The position numbers were made by a program, and so were the translations under genes. Positions 37,762 through 49,489 of a stretch of DNA of 64,000 nucleotides are shown here, piece after piece. Numbering within the stretch: the first letter of the stretch is position 1; each line of letters begins with the position of its first letter. Origin of the DNA: Eopsaltria australis (Eukaryota > Chordata > Aves > Passeriformes > Petroicidae); contig JAVTVJ010000452.1 of NCBI GenBank assembly GCA_034509425.1, positions 2,542,001 to 2,606,000 on the forward strand, in the 5' to 3' direction. Below the pieces are notes generated by a model. That model was not told where the DNA came from. It was given only the letters and a program-made list of their open reading frames with translations, and searched no databases.

Positions 37762-39643
37762 CACCTTGCTCCATTGCTAGTGCCCATGTACAGCGAGCTT
37801 TTGCACGTGCCTGAGGGATGTTGAATGATGTGAAAGAGTGCACAACATGCTGCCTTGGATTCTCTCTCCTGCCTTGTATTGTCCAGGGGAACTGCAGAAG
37901 TTTGGCAGCAAAACACTCTTTATTTAACAAGGGGAAGTCTTTTCACTTCCTAGTCAATGAAGCACAAAATGAAGCTCAAGGATTTTGCAGTTGCAGTTGA
38001 GACACGTTGTTTGCATAAATTTTTACCCCACTGCAGAAGGCTACATGACAGGAGTGCCCATCCTCGATCACTGAAATTATCCTGCCCAAGAGGTTGCATC
38101 ACTGACAGTGCTAGGAAGCATGGTTATTGCTCTCCCATTCCAGGGTGCTGTGAAGCAATCTACCCCAGTCTGCCCATAGTAGCAGAAAGGCCATTGATGA
38201 AACTGCAGACCTAAGGGTCCTTCCAGTAACCTGGAAGAGAATTGGATGGGGGATCCAAGAGACCTGGATGGGGGGAAGCAGAGGTCAAAACAACTGTGAG
38301 TTTTGTTATCCTTATTATATGTTTGAAGAATAATGGCTGTATTGTGATTGTTGCTTTTTATCTACTAGTCTGTTTGGAAAGGTATTCCATGAGTCACAGC
38401 AGTATGTCTTCCCTCAAAACAATGAATTTAATACACAACAAAACAGGACAGTTTTCTTAAGCGGTGGGGAAGTGAACAGGCCAGGGGAGAATAAAAACAG
38501 AAACAAGGGTTTTTTTCCCTTTACAACATGAATGGGTAAGACTGCCCATCCTCAGAAAACTTCATTAATTGTGTGTGGCTATAGCAACCCATCTACAAGA
38601 AACAAAACTGTGTCTTCCCATAAGACAGCAAAATACCATTGTACTATGAGAGTATGGATGCAGGTCATCACCATAATATGTATTTGGGGAGTAATTAAGG
38701 TGTTTATGGTCATGGTCTTATTGTTCTTGCTTAAGAGGAGAGCTGTATATTGACAATGAGATATCTATTTTTTTCCTTTTCCCTTCATTAACTTTCCCAA
38801 ACTGCATGTTTTCTGTATTTTGAATCTTAAACTGTTTTGAGTGCTTAACTGCTTCACTATGTTTTACTTATGTAACTACTGTGGTGTTATGAGCTCTTTT
38901 TTAACTAGCCAGACAACAGGGTATTTAATCTAATTTAGGCTTTAGATCTCTACAGGGCATTACACATAATGGACAAATCTCAAAGCAGGTGTGCCATTAG
39001 AGGCAACACAAGGTTCACTAAAACATGCAATGACAACTGCATCTGGTGACTGATTTTTTAATACAGAAATTCAAGACTTGTGAGATACAGAAACAAATGC
39101 ATCTCAGAGGGAGAAGTTGTTTTGATGTGTGCTCAAAATCAAATCCACATTTGCTATGATTAGCAGTTAACAACTTCTTTCTGTAACTGATTTCACTGGG
39201 ATAAATATGGCCACTTTCTGAAAATAAGATAAGGAGTTTTATCTTCCTAAGAACATAATTTTGTGCACTAACAAAGCCCAGTAGGGGCTCCAGACCTGCC
39301 TTGCCCAACAGAGATAGGAGATGAGAGAGGCAGAAACAAATGTTTGACAGGATGCCTGAACATACAGAAAAATGATGGTGCTGCTGCTACTCCAGTTTAG
39401 GGAGTACATCAATCTTGTCAGACTAGAGTAAGTCTACTGGTGCACACAGGGAAAGCAGAACAGCAATCCTGCCTCCTGCAGGGTCATGGCAGCAGGGAGC
39501 AAGACAGTAAGAAAGTATATTTGTGCTTCAGCTTTATGGACTGCTTGAAAGACTGGAGGATCAGGCATATAATAAACCACAAAACTGTATATTCACACCG
39601 TGACCACACTTAAACTGAGTTTTTAGTATATGTCTGCAGTGAT

Positions 39644-39668
39644 AAACAAACAAACAAACAAACAAACA
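39644..39668. repeat. (AAAC)6 microsatellite
   Basis: Six uninterrupted AAAC units. Pure tetranucleotide tracts of this length are often polymorphic. Confidence 0.95.
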
Positions 39669-40556
39669 TGGGAAAAAAACCCCTAACAAACAAATTAAAA
39701 TCTTTCTCAATTAAAAATAAAATTACTTACATGTTTGCTTTTCTACCTATATCTTCTCTTCTTACTTTCTCTGAAAAGTGTGAACTATGGGCATTTCAGA
39801 AGCTCTGTCTATGGTTTGCTTTTCAATTTTACTGTGGCCTACTCTGGAAATAGCTGTTAGAGTGCTGATCATTTAGTCCAACTTACAAGGAAGTCCTATT
39901 AAAGTCAATGCCAGTTCTCTGGATAGAATACCTTTTAGAGCTTTTCCAGCACTCCTAACTGCATGAGTCAACCAGTCACAGAATTTTAGCCAGGTTCTTA
40001 TTTTGATTCCATTTTAGTAGAAGAATTCAGCGCTAAAATTTTATTAAAATTCCCAGAGAACTTTTCTTCTTAACAGCCAAGTATCAGTCAAATGTGCATG
40101 TAAGAACATGTTATTTTGATTAAAAGAAGAGAAAAAAATCCCAGCAAGAGACTCATAGTTGATTTGGTAGAAAAACCTTGGCTGGGAAGGTGCAGGTAAA
40201 GCTAAAGCCTGCCACAGGCTGTGGCCAGTCTCACACACTGTCCTAAGTAGTATCTTGTACTAGCACTGGTATGGAGAGGCTACAGGCCTGGCTGGACCGT
40301 GGGTTTTACTCTTTTGTTTTGACTAATGGAAGTTAAAAAGACCAAGATTTACAAGTCTCAGCTATCAAGTCTAGAATTTACAGCTAGGACCTTTTGTGTC
40401 TTCTCATGCCCTTAGATTTTCTCTGGAAAAGTGGTCTGGGCAAGCTCTGAACCATTATTTGCAAGAATTGTGAGTCACACACAGAAAGGGCAGCAAACAA
40501 AGCAGTAAGTCTTTGTAGCATGCATTGCATGGAATAATGGAGTACTATAATACTTT

Positions 40557-40582
40557 CTTTGTCATGAAATTTCATGACAAAG
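40557..40582. repeat. Perfect 26-bp uninterrupted palindrome
   Basis: The half 'ctttgtcatgaaa' (40557-40569) is followed directly by its exact reverse complement (40570-40582), with no spacer. It is of mixed composition, not a simple AT repeat. The next base pair outward is mismatched, then two further pairs match. No gene, repeat boundary or known protein-binding motif explains it. Confidence 0.95.
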
Positions 40583-43315
40583 CAAATGATGAGTAGACTT
40601 TAGCAGACACTGATTATCACTCGTTTTGCAGGGATTTGTCCCAGTCCTAATCCCAACAAAATGGAATAATGAAATTATAATTGAATCTAAAAAAAAATTC
40701 TTGTCTGATTTATGAGCCCAATGTACCTCATTTCTGCACCTATATGTATAATTCCTGCATCACAAAACTCTTAGAAATATGCTGCCAGCCCTTGTTCAAA
40801 GGAACAAAGTTTTCCAATGATTGTGGCACATGGCTAAAGAAGTGCAAGCAATCAAGGAACTGCTGAGATGCATAAGACAATTATTGGAAATGATAATTTG
40901 AGAGTAGTCTTAATGCCTCAGATGTTGAACCTTTAGAGAACTAATGCAAAAGGCTTGCCCAGACTTGTTTGATCCAGAAAACAATGAAAGAAGGAAAGCC
41001 CAAATGTTCAATGTTCAAAACCACAAGAATCCTACTACATTATGGGTTGAAGGAAGAAATTGCTTCACTCTCTGTTTTGGAGTTTGCATAGACTCCAGGT
41101 CATCTAGTGCTTTTCTATGTAAACTCCAGATCAGGAAGGTAGTTGAAGAAAATACAGTGAAGAAAATATTTCATCAGATGAAATCATCAAATAGAAAGTT
41201 TTTGGGGAGAGTTAGTATCTCTTATTCTGACTTTGCTCACATGTAAATGACAACTGCTCGCAAGCACTGCAAATGTACCAATAGCTCCAAAATGCCTTTG
41301 ATCTCAGCAAAACTTAACCTGCAAAAATAAGCTCACTTTTCTAAAATAGTGATTGTATCAGGGTGGAGGTCTAGACACTGGTAGTTTTTATAAATTTCTA
41401 CATTAAGAGGCTATCGTTTCCATAGAGTGGAAATAATTTCATGCCTTTCATTGAGAAACAAGGTGAAGTCTAAGAAGGATGATCAACTGAATTTTGTATA
41501 TGCATACAGCAAATCTTTGAGCACTGCTTTTCTGCAAACCATGGCTTGCTGGAATTTATATATTGTATAGTTATATGGCTGCTTTATTTTTTTAATAAAT
41601 GCTTCCCCTTTTTTTTGAACAATATAAACAAACGTGGACAGAATTATCATTTCAGCTTTGGAAACCTGCCCAAAAAGCATTCACAACACAGCAGCAGCAT
41701 TATAATAATAGCAGACAAAAACCGTCAACCTTTTGACCCCTTTCAATCATAATGTGGCTGAACTATACCAGAATATAGTAACAAATATTTTCTGTTAAAA
41801 TAGACTGCTACCAGAAAAAATATTATAATGTATATTTTTCTTAGAATACTGTGTCAATCTTTGAATAGAGTTTAGGGTAAAATCTTGCCAGTGAAACAAT
41901 GCTTTTTTCTTTTTTAAGTGACAGTGAAAGAAAGCATGCACAACAAGTGTAATTTTTCAGTATCGACATAATGATAAATACCATAGCTGTCAAGAATTTG
42001 AAGGTTTCATGTGACATTTTTGCACACAGTAACATCAGTTGCCTACTTGTCCTTCTTCATATTTAGCATTCAGGATCCTGAATTTCCCAAGCTTGCTAAT
42101 GATGTTTGATGTTTATTAAAGCTTCACTGCCCTGAAGAACGACGTTTAAATACTGTGTCTCAGGGCACTGCAATATATTGCTCTTCATAACCCCCAGCTC
42201 CTCCCAGCTGCTCACCATGGGCACATTCTCCTAGATTAGGTAAAGGCAATGGCTCTTATCTCTTCATAGTGGCAAACACCCTTTTTGATTTTTTGTCTCC
42301 TTTTCTGGAGCAAACTCACACAATGTAGGAACAGAAATGTTAAAGAGGAGGCGACATGAAGGGGAGGGGATAAGAAGGTTTTAGGATAGAGAAAACCTCC
42401 TGGGCTTGAAAGCAGATTCCAAGTTTAGAATGCAATAGATTTTAGAAATACAACCTGAGCTTGAAATATGAACACATGCTGTGGTATTTACAGGGTTACA
42501 GACAGCTGCTTTAACTATCTGTTTCAGGAAAATGCAAGAGGCCATTCTAGTCATTTGTTCTAGTCAGAGAAAGCTTCTAGGTGATTGAGAGGTCACAGTC
42601 ATATCTTCCTGAATCAGATAGAGTATTCCTTCCTTTTAAAGTGCTTCCTATCCCCAAATCAAAGGAATTAGTCCCTGCTGCATTAGATGCTGCATGGCTC
42701 ACTCCAAGTCTGGTATTCATAGCTAGTCTATCACATGGGTAATAGAGGAAGTATGGGCATTTGGCCTTCAAACATTGACAGAAAACAAAGATATGGAAAC
42801 TGGTAAAGAAATGCTGTTTTGTTCCATATTTCCCTCTCTATAGCAATAAAGGAAGAAATTTTCAGGTACACAAAGGGAATTATGTATCCGAAGCACTAGA
42901 TTTTCATAGGAGGCAAATGCTTAACCATCTTCTTTAAAAATTACCCCTAAATTAACAACCCTTTCAGTCTACATTTCCCTTCAATGGCACAATGACTGAG
43001 TGCATCCAACCATTTCTTCACACAGGCCTCTCCTATCCCTGACCTGCACACACCTCCCTAATCAGCCCCACCACACTGGCACTTCACCAACTCCCACATG
43101 CACAGAAAACTTCTCCCAACCCTTTTGGTGAACATCTCTCTGTAAGTGCTCCTGTCATGCAACAGCACCACTACAGTGTCTACCACACCATCTTCTTCCC
43201 ATGAGAGTAAGGAGCTAGAGGAACAGTGCAGTGTAAAATACAGAATGAAGCAGTGCAGGTTCAAACACTAGGGAGAAGTGCATGGAGACATGGGGGCTAA
43301 GAGATGAGAGGCTCT

Positions 43316-43348
43316 GGAGTGGGGAAAGAAGAGGGGGGGAAAGAGGAC
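43316..43348 (+). repeat. Purine-rich tract
   Basis: A run of almost only A and G, including a run of G, on the plus strand. It lies about 245 bp upstream of a pyrimidine-rich tract. Confidence 0.75.
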
Positions 43349-43590
43349 TTCAAATGAACACAGAAATACTGAAATGACCAGGAAGAAGGCTGGTGTCAGT
43401 GTGTGGGGCTTATGTCTCCAACAGCTGAGAGCTGGCTCACTAGGTTGGATTCTTCCATTTCCGGATTCTTCCATTTTCTTTTTCTTAGTAAAGTCTGACT
43501 TCATTTTTCGCATTCGCTTGCTACATTTTCCTACTTATTTTTGTTGCCTTTCTGTGGTTTATTAAATCTTCACTTCACCTAGTCCTGGAT

Positions 43591-43710
43591 TTCCTCTACT
43601 CCCGGGTTCCTCTCTTTCTCTCCTTTATAGTCTTTCTCTTTCTCCCTGTTTAGAATTGCTGCCTTTGTGCCTGTGCTGCTCCTTCCCACCCCCCTTCTTC
43701 TTCATCCTGC
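43591..43710 (+). repeat. Pyrimidine-rich region
   Basis: Two strongly C/T-rich blocks (about 43591-43652 and 43680-43710) with few purines. Such tracts can form triplex DNA or serve as polypyrimidine stretches of splice sites, but no exon is recognisable beside them. Confidence 0.7.
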
Positions 43711-46700
43711 TAAACTTGCAGCTGCCACAAATACCTCTTCTAGTCTTTCACGAGCCACATGCAATGATTAATTTCCATCCCTGCTGTTGAAACAAACATG
43801 CCTCTCAGAATCTGCTCTTTCTATAGCAACCTGGAGTAGGATGCGATGGAGACACTCACAGCTGTTGCAGAGCTGGGGTGGATGTGCTGGTAACCCGAGT
43901 GAGCAGCACTGAAGTGGTGTTTGCTCTGCTGATGGAAAGGGCTGGAGGGTGGCGTGGGCACCGCTGAGCTGGCTGAGAACCACATCATGTGGGGGACACA
44001 TGCTGCACCAAACTGTTTGCCCAGTCAAGGGGGTACACTTCTACACGGACCTGCTACAGGGAGAGCACTTATTTTCTGAAATTAATGATTAACAGATTAA
44101 AGGTTACATTTCAGCCTTCTGCTGCCACTTAGAGGAGATAATGCCTGACATTTAAATGGGCTTGCCAGCTGATGTCTCAATTCTTCTTGCCCATGTCTTT
44201 GAGCCAATTATTTTCCTCAATCCTCTAACAGAGCTTTGAGACAGAAGTCGGTCTTGGCACAGACCCCTCATCAGTAGGGGAGCCCAAGGAAAATAAAATA
44301 AATAGCAACTTGGACTAAAATAGCAGGTAGAAAATCTAGGGCAGGCTTGTTAGGGTGAGAATACCTGTCTCTGCCTTTATGAAAAATTACCCTTGAAGTA
44401 CTTATTTATTTAAATGTATTTAAAATATTTAACCAAATATTGTCTTGTGACATTTTCAAAATTGGGGAAGTTAATATAAGCTGTGACATGCTTTGGTGTT
44501 GCAAGAAAAGACTCACACAGCAGCTGACTGAAGCAACAGAAGATTGTGCATTTTTTCAGAGCTTGAACCCAAACAAAAACTCTGGGAAAGTCTAATTTCA
44601 GAAGAGGACAAAAAATCCTTTTACAGTTCCCTGCAAACTATAATGTTTTAGGTATATATCACAGTGTGGGAGATTTTTATCTAATCCTTCATTGCTCAGT
44701 GCTGGTTACAGATCACAGGTATCAAACAAGAAGATATTAAAGTAGAGAGTAGTCCAGTAATCCATCACACTTTGTATGACCAGGCTGCTTTCAAATGCAA
44801 CATTAAGCCAACAACAAATCTTTCACCACTGTTCTTTTTGTATAACATTTCATTTCCTAAAATTTACTTTGTGGAGTTCACATTTCATTTCTCTGATTTG
44901 AAAGACAAAGAGTTGTGTCAGATTTCCTTGATTAATGAACATTTAGCTTTCTAGCCTGTTAGCATACAAACTTCAGTCATTTATTTATGTACCATGAACA
45001 CTGCTAGAAAATCTAGGACATGTATAAATAGTTTGATAGAATACATTTCAAAGGAATATCTCCAAACTCTTTCAAACTTCATAGCTGGGATAAATCTGAA
45101 GGAAATAATGCATTTGCTCTACTTCAGATAATGTTTTTTTACAACAGCATTTTGCAAGATAGACTGCGCATGAGCTGTAGAAAATCATATTATGAATTTA
45201 TTACTTACTACAGATCTAATTCAAAATTCTTTCTGTCTCTTGTACAAAAGTGCTAAAAACATTCAAGGTTTGATTACACTTGTACTGATAGTGTAGGAAT
45301 GACAGCTGACTGGCTTGTTCTATCATCATGGTAAAAAAACCCAACAAAACTGCTGATGAATGTGATGAAGATAGATCCCCAAACCCACATACTTCAACAA
45401 ACAGACAAACAAATTCTCTGTAAAAAACTTGAAGTCATATTTCCCTTAGATTTCACATATAAAGGGGTTTGCACTTCTGGTACTACTTGACAACAAAGAT
45501 GACTAAATGCAAATACTGGCACAAACATACACACATTCATAGTGTCATATAGTTGGGTGAGACCATACTCAAAAAATTACTTCTGACCTTGATATGCAAT
45601 TAAACTAACCAATTCTCCTTCCACTCTGGCTTTTAATCTTTTTTTTTTCATTATAAATACAAGATTTCATGTGTTATTTTCCATTTCTGCTGCAAGGTAT
45701 AAAATATTCTAGGTATGGAGTGTGGTTGCTGATAAACAAAGAGAAAGAAATTCTAGTTTATGAATTTTTAAACAAATGAACAGGGAACAGACACAAGGGC
45801 TTTGTACATGGCATGATTTTTGAAAAACTGCATAAAGACTGCTCATCTTGAAAAACTGTCCACTTCTTTGAACAATCTGAATTTTTACTAAATGATTTTT
45901 AAAATAAAATCAAGTTTGAAGCAATTCATTGCATGGTGGGGTTTTTTCACTTTTTAATATATGTTGCTACAGTTACACCTTAGGTATTATTTTCTAACTG
46001 TCATTGATCCATGTTAAAAGCGTTAGTAAATTGATCTGAACTTCATTAATAAGAAATGTTGTCTTGATATACTAATTGACATTAAAGAATGTTATTTTTC
46101 CTTTGCACCCCAGCAAGGTCCAAGACAGCTTGCCTGCCAGTGCCCATAATATTGCTGTGTCTCTGATACAATTTATTTCTGATTAATGCTACTCTGAATG
46201 TGGAGTTTGGCCATTCTGCTCTACAGCATCCCTGTACCAGTGGTCACCATTCCTTAGGCAGGTTGGAATGTATGTGTCTGCCTCAATTACTCACATTCAT
46301 AGCCTGCTGAACTGGTTTAAGGTAAATGTGCACAAAATGTCCCTACAGAAGGGACATTTCCGCTGGGGAAAATGAGAAAATTGTAACATTCTGAGTATGG
46401 CTTGGTCAAAACAAGTCAGATCTGTAATAATATTGGGCCCCAAGCATCCAGGAATGGCAAAGGTACACCAAGGGGTAACTTTCTAGAAAGAAACATATAG
46501 AAATCTGTTGTCGGATGTACAAGCTTTATTTTAGAAGAGCCTGAGAAATTATGGAACATTTTCATTTTCCCCCCTTGGTGTGATGGTCTCTTGCAGTCAC
46601 TGTGAAAAAGCCTGGACCACAATGCTTCATTCAAAAAGCAACAATCTCAGTACTGAGTCAGTAACAGCATATGGATAAAATACACCCAAGCAGCTCCTTT

Positions 46701-49349
46701 GTTTGTCTATATCTGTCAGTAATTCTTCTGAAATTTTCTGAATTCCTTCGTGCTCAGCTTTTTGGGGAATATGTAACAGAACCCCAGTCTTGCAGACTTA
46801 TTTCGTCTTTTAGCCTAACTCACAATTTTTCATTATAAGGATCTATGTAAAAGTGTTGTCATGGGCTATTGAAGTCTACTCATGAGGTAGATGGGGGTCA
46901 GTGATGGGAGGGGTGCTTGTGGGTAAAGTCCTCTTAAGACTTTGTTCAGTAGAAAGAGAAGTAAACAGGATATTTTCACAACCCTCTCTACAGTGTCAGC
47001 AGTTGTCTTAAAAAAGACCTGTGTGTGAAAGGCTCCCCTAGCCTTTCTGTTGATAATGGGGTGGATCACTTCTAATTATGTTCTTGAGGGTTCTTGGAGG
47101 AACTAAATCACAAAACTTCTAAATGTTGTAGAGAGCAACATAAAGAATTCCAAATAATTTCTTTTATCCAGTCCTTGATCAACTCCAAGACTCATTCTTC
47201 TCGGCATAGACCTAGCAATGATTCACAAATGATCATTCTTCTTTAAGAAGGATGGTCATCAAACAAAACATGTCTTTAAATTGTCTAGTAAAAGGTTGTG
47301 ATAGTGTACTTTCTGATAACTTACATAAACACTGGAAAAAAGTCATAAATTACTATAGAGAAGAAATAATAATATAATGAATATGTATGCCCCAAGTGAA
47401 CCTACATATTTAGGAATATTAGTTTACTGATAAAATTTCCTCCATAATGACCATTTTCACAGGATTACATGACCCCTTGTGATCTGAGCTAGTAGGAAAA
47501 GTTTTAATACAATTAAAAATATTTTAACTCACATCCTGACAGGGCCATGTATGATTCAAGGTCCAAACTCTTTCAAAGTGCATAATGTGTTTCAGGAAAT
47601 TGGCTTAGTGCTGAAACCTACTAAAGCTGGTGTCCAAGAGAATTCTGTGATCCCTATTGATCTGTGTAGCTGGGAAATGCCAGTTTGTAGTAGTTATTTT
47701 TATCTCTCCAACAGTTGAACCCTGCCTCCACAAGGGCAATGTATTTTTAATGCATATGATGTTATTATGTAAATTGGTTTAGCTGTGTAATCTACTAAAG
47801 GTGATTTCTCTGTCCCATGTGAACCACAAAGCCAATGATCGCATAATATTCATTAAAGATAAAATTGTCTTACTTTCCATAACCAATTCCCAAGTGCATT
47901 GCTCTGACAACTTCAATTTCTGTTCAATAGTGAACCTGATGCTCATTTGCAAAACTTTAATGAATGTACCAAATAGAGGCAATGCATTTTTCCAGTTTAC
48001 AGTCCCAAGCATACTATAAATAATTTTCTAAGGAGGAACAGACACAGTAATTAAAGAACAAGTAAGGTCCCATTGGAAGTTCTACCCATTTTTTTCCTGC
48101 CTCAACCTATATAAATCTATGCCAGCAATGTAGCAAATAAACCCTTCATTGATACATTTCTGAAATAAGGCAGACATCAACCTTGATTCCATCTATAAAA
48201 GGAACTGCAAGGTCGTGCTCATGTGATTGAACCTGAGAAAGTTCCGCCTTGTACAAATGTACACCTAGGCTCAAAAAACCTTTACAATCTATATGGAGTC
48301 CAGCAATTAATGCATTTACAAGGGCACTAGACATGTATGTGTGAAAAATTAAATGACAAGAGAAAAAAGATCAGATAACACCAGTGGCTATTACAGTTCT
48401 ATATCTAATTACTGTTTTCTGTATGCAGAAATGAACAGGTGCAAAGTAAATGCATGGATACACTCTCTTTAAAATCTAACATACTGGGTTAAACTGTAAT
48501 TCATCTCCACTCCCAAGAGAGTAAAGGAGCTGCTAAAAATAATTAAATGTATTAATGCATGATTTTTATCTGGGAATCTATGCACTTTTAAAAACATGAA
48601 TAGAACCTTGTTAATTAAACCTTCAGAAGACTACTGAAAGATTACATAGTAGTAAAATAAGTATTGCCTAATATTATATTAGATAGTAATTAAATATTTC
48701 CAGTGAAGAATGAACAACTCATAGGTTTGACATTTCAATAAATATTTAAAGACAAGAGAAAATGTTTTCTGAATAGTGGAAACACACATTCCAAAAAGAG
48801 TTGTCCAAGGGTTCCCTCCTTGCATGACACTTAGATATTTTATAAAATGAAAGCATAATTTATTCTGAATGGGAGGTTAGTTTAAATTTTAAAATTCAAA
48901 GGAAATTCGTGACATTTTTTCTGTTATGAAAACTCCAATTTTGCAATGACAGAGTGTGAACATAACCATTTTTATGGGAAGTGATTAATATAATTCCTTT
49001 AACCACTGTCATAAAATTACAATATAGCTGTTGTCAAAAATAGATATCCAGAGAGAATTCCATTCAGCTTCCACTGATTTATTCTAGACCAGTTAAAAAT
49101 TGAAAAAATTGAGAGTTGGTGTTTTTCTTCAATTTTAAGAAACTCAGAGGCTTTTTGTTTTGGTGAAAATATTTGGAGTGTGTTCTCTATGTGAGATGCA
49201 GGTGTAGAATAGATTAGCTAATAGTTCTTATGTTCCTGAACTTTTTGTCCCTTTGTTACTAAATGTCGGTATAATATTCAGTGATTCATAGGTTAGAAAA
49301 TGAGAACACAGACACAGACATTGCTAGAATATAACCACATAAATTATAT
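43711..49349. other. Unannotated AT-rich interval
   Basis: About 5.6 kb with no gene and no repeat family I can name. Frames up to 86 codons (43768-44028, minus) have no recognisable domain. Confidence 0.55.
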
Positions 49350-49489
49350 TGTATTGGGTCTGGCTGAGATGGAGTTAATTTTCCCTATAGCAGCCCTCAT
49401 AGTGCTGTGCTTTCTATTGGTAGCTATAAAAGTCTCAGTAACACTCCAGTGCTTTGGCTACACCAAAGCAGTGCTTTAACATTCCCTCC
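49350..49489 (+). mobile_element. LTR 5' fragment (avian ERVL-like)
   Basis: It begins 'tgtattgggtctggctgaga' and continues 'tggagttaattttccctata', 'gcagccctcatagtgctgtg', 'tggtagctataaaagtctca' and 'ttttggcta'-like sequence ('tgctttggctacaccaaagc'). I know this order from the 5' part of abundant avian ERVL-type LTRs related to the solo LTR at 15.6 kb. Similarity stops near 49489. The promoter, polyadenylation signal and usual 3' end (the motif 'ggttaaaccac') do not follow, so the copy is truncated, and no target duplication can be defined. The copy is moderately diverged. Confidence 0.75.

Larger units (their letters stand above)
37389..43590. other. Unannotated interval
   Basis: About 6.2 kb with no gene recognised. 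Notable points are the RFX-like motif at 37748, the AAAC repeat at 39644, the 26-bp palindrome at 40557 and a purine-rich run at 43316-43348. The 113-codon frame at 37589-37930 (minus) and the 100-codon frame at 40944-41246 (plus) have no recognisable domain. Confidence 0.5.

Noticed and set aside
39867..39895. 'gatcatttagtccaactt', similar to an antisense CR1 3' word
   Set aside because: A single short word without the neighbouring blocks.
42071..42090. 16-bp palindrome centred on GGATCC
   Set aside because: About one such palindrome is expected in a window of this length.
45535..45590. Possible decayed CR1 tail ('tcatagtgtcatatagttgg')
   Set aside because: Only scattered similarity; cannot be separated from chance by eye.
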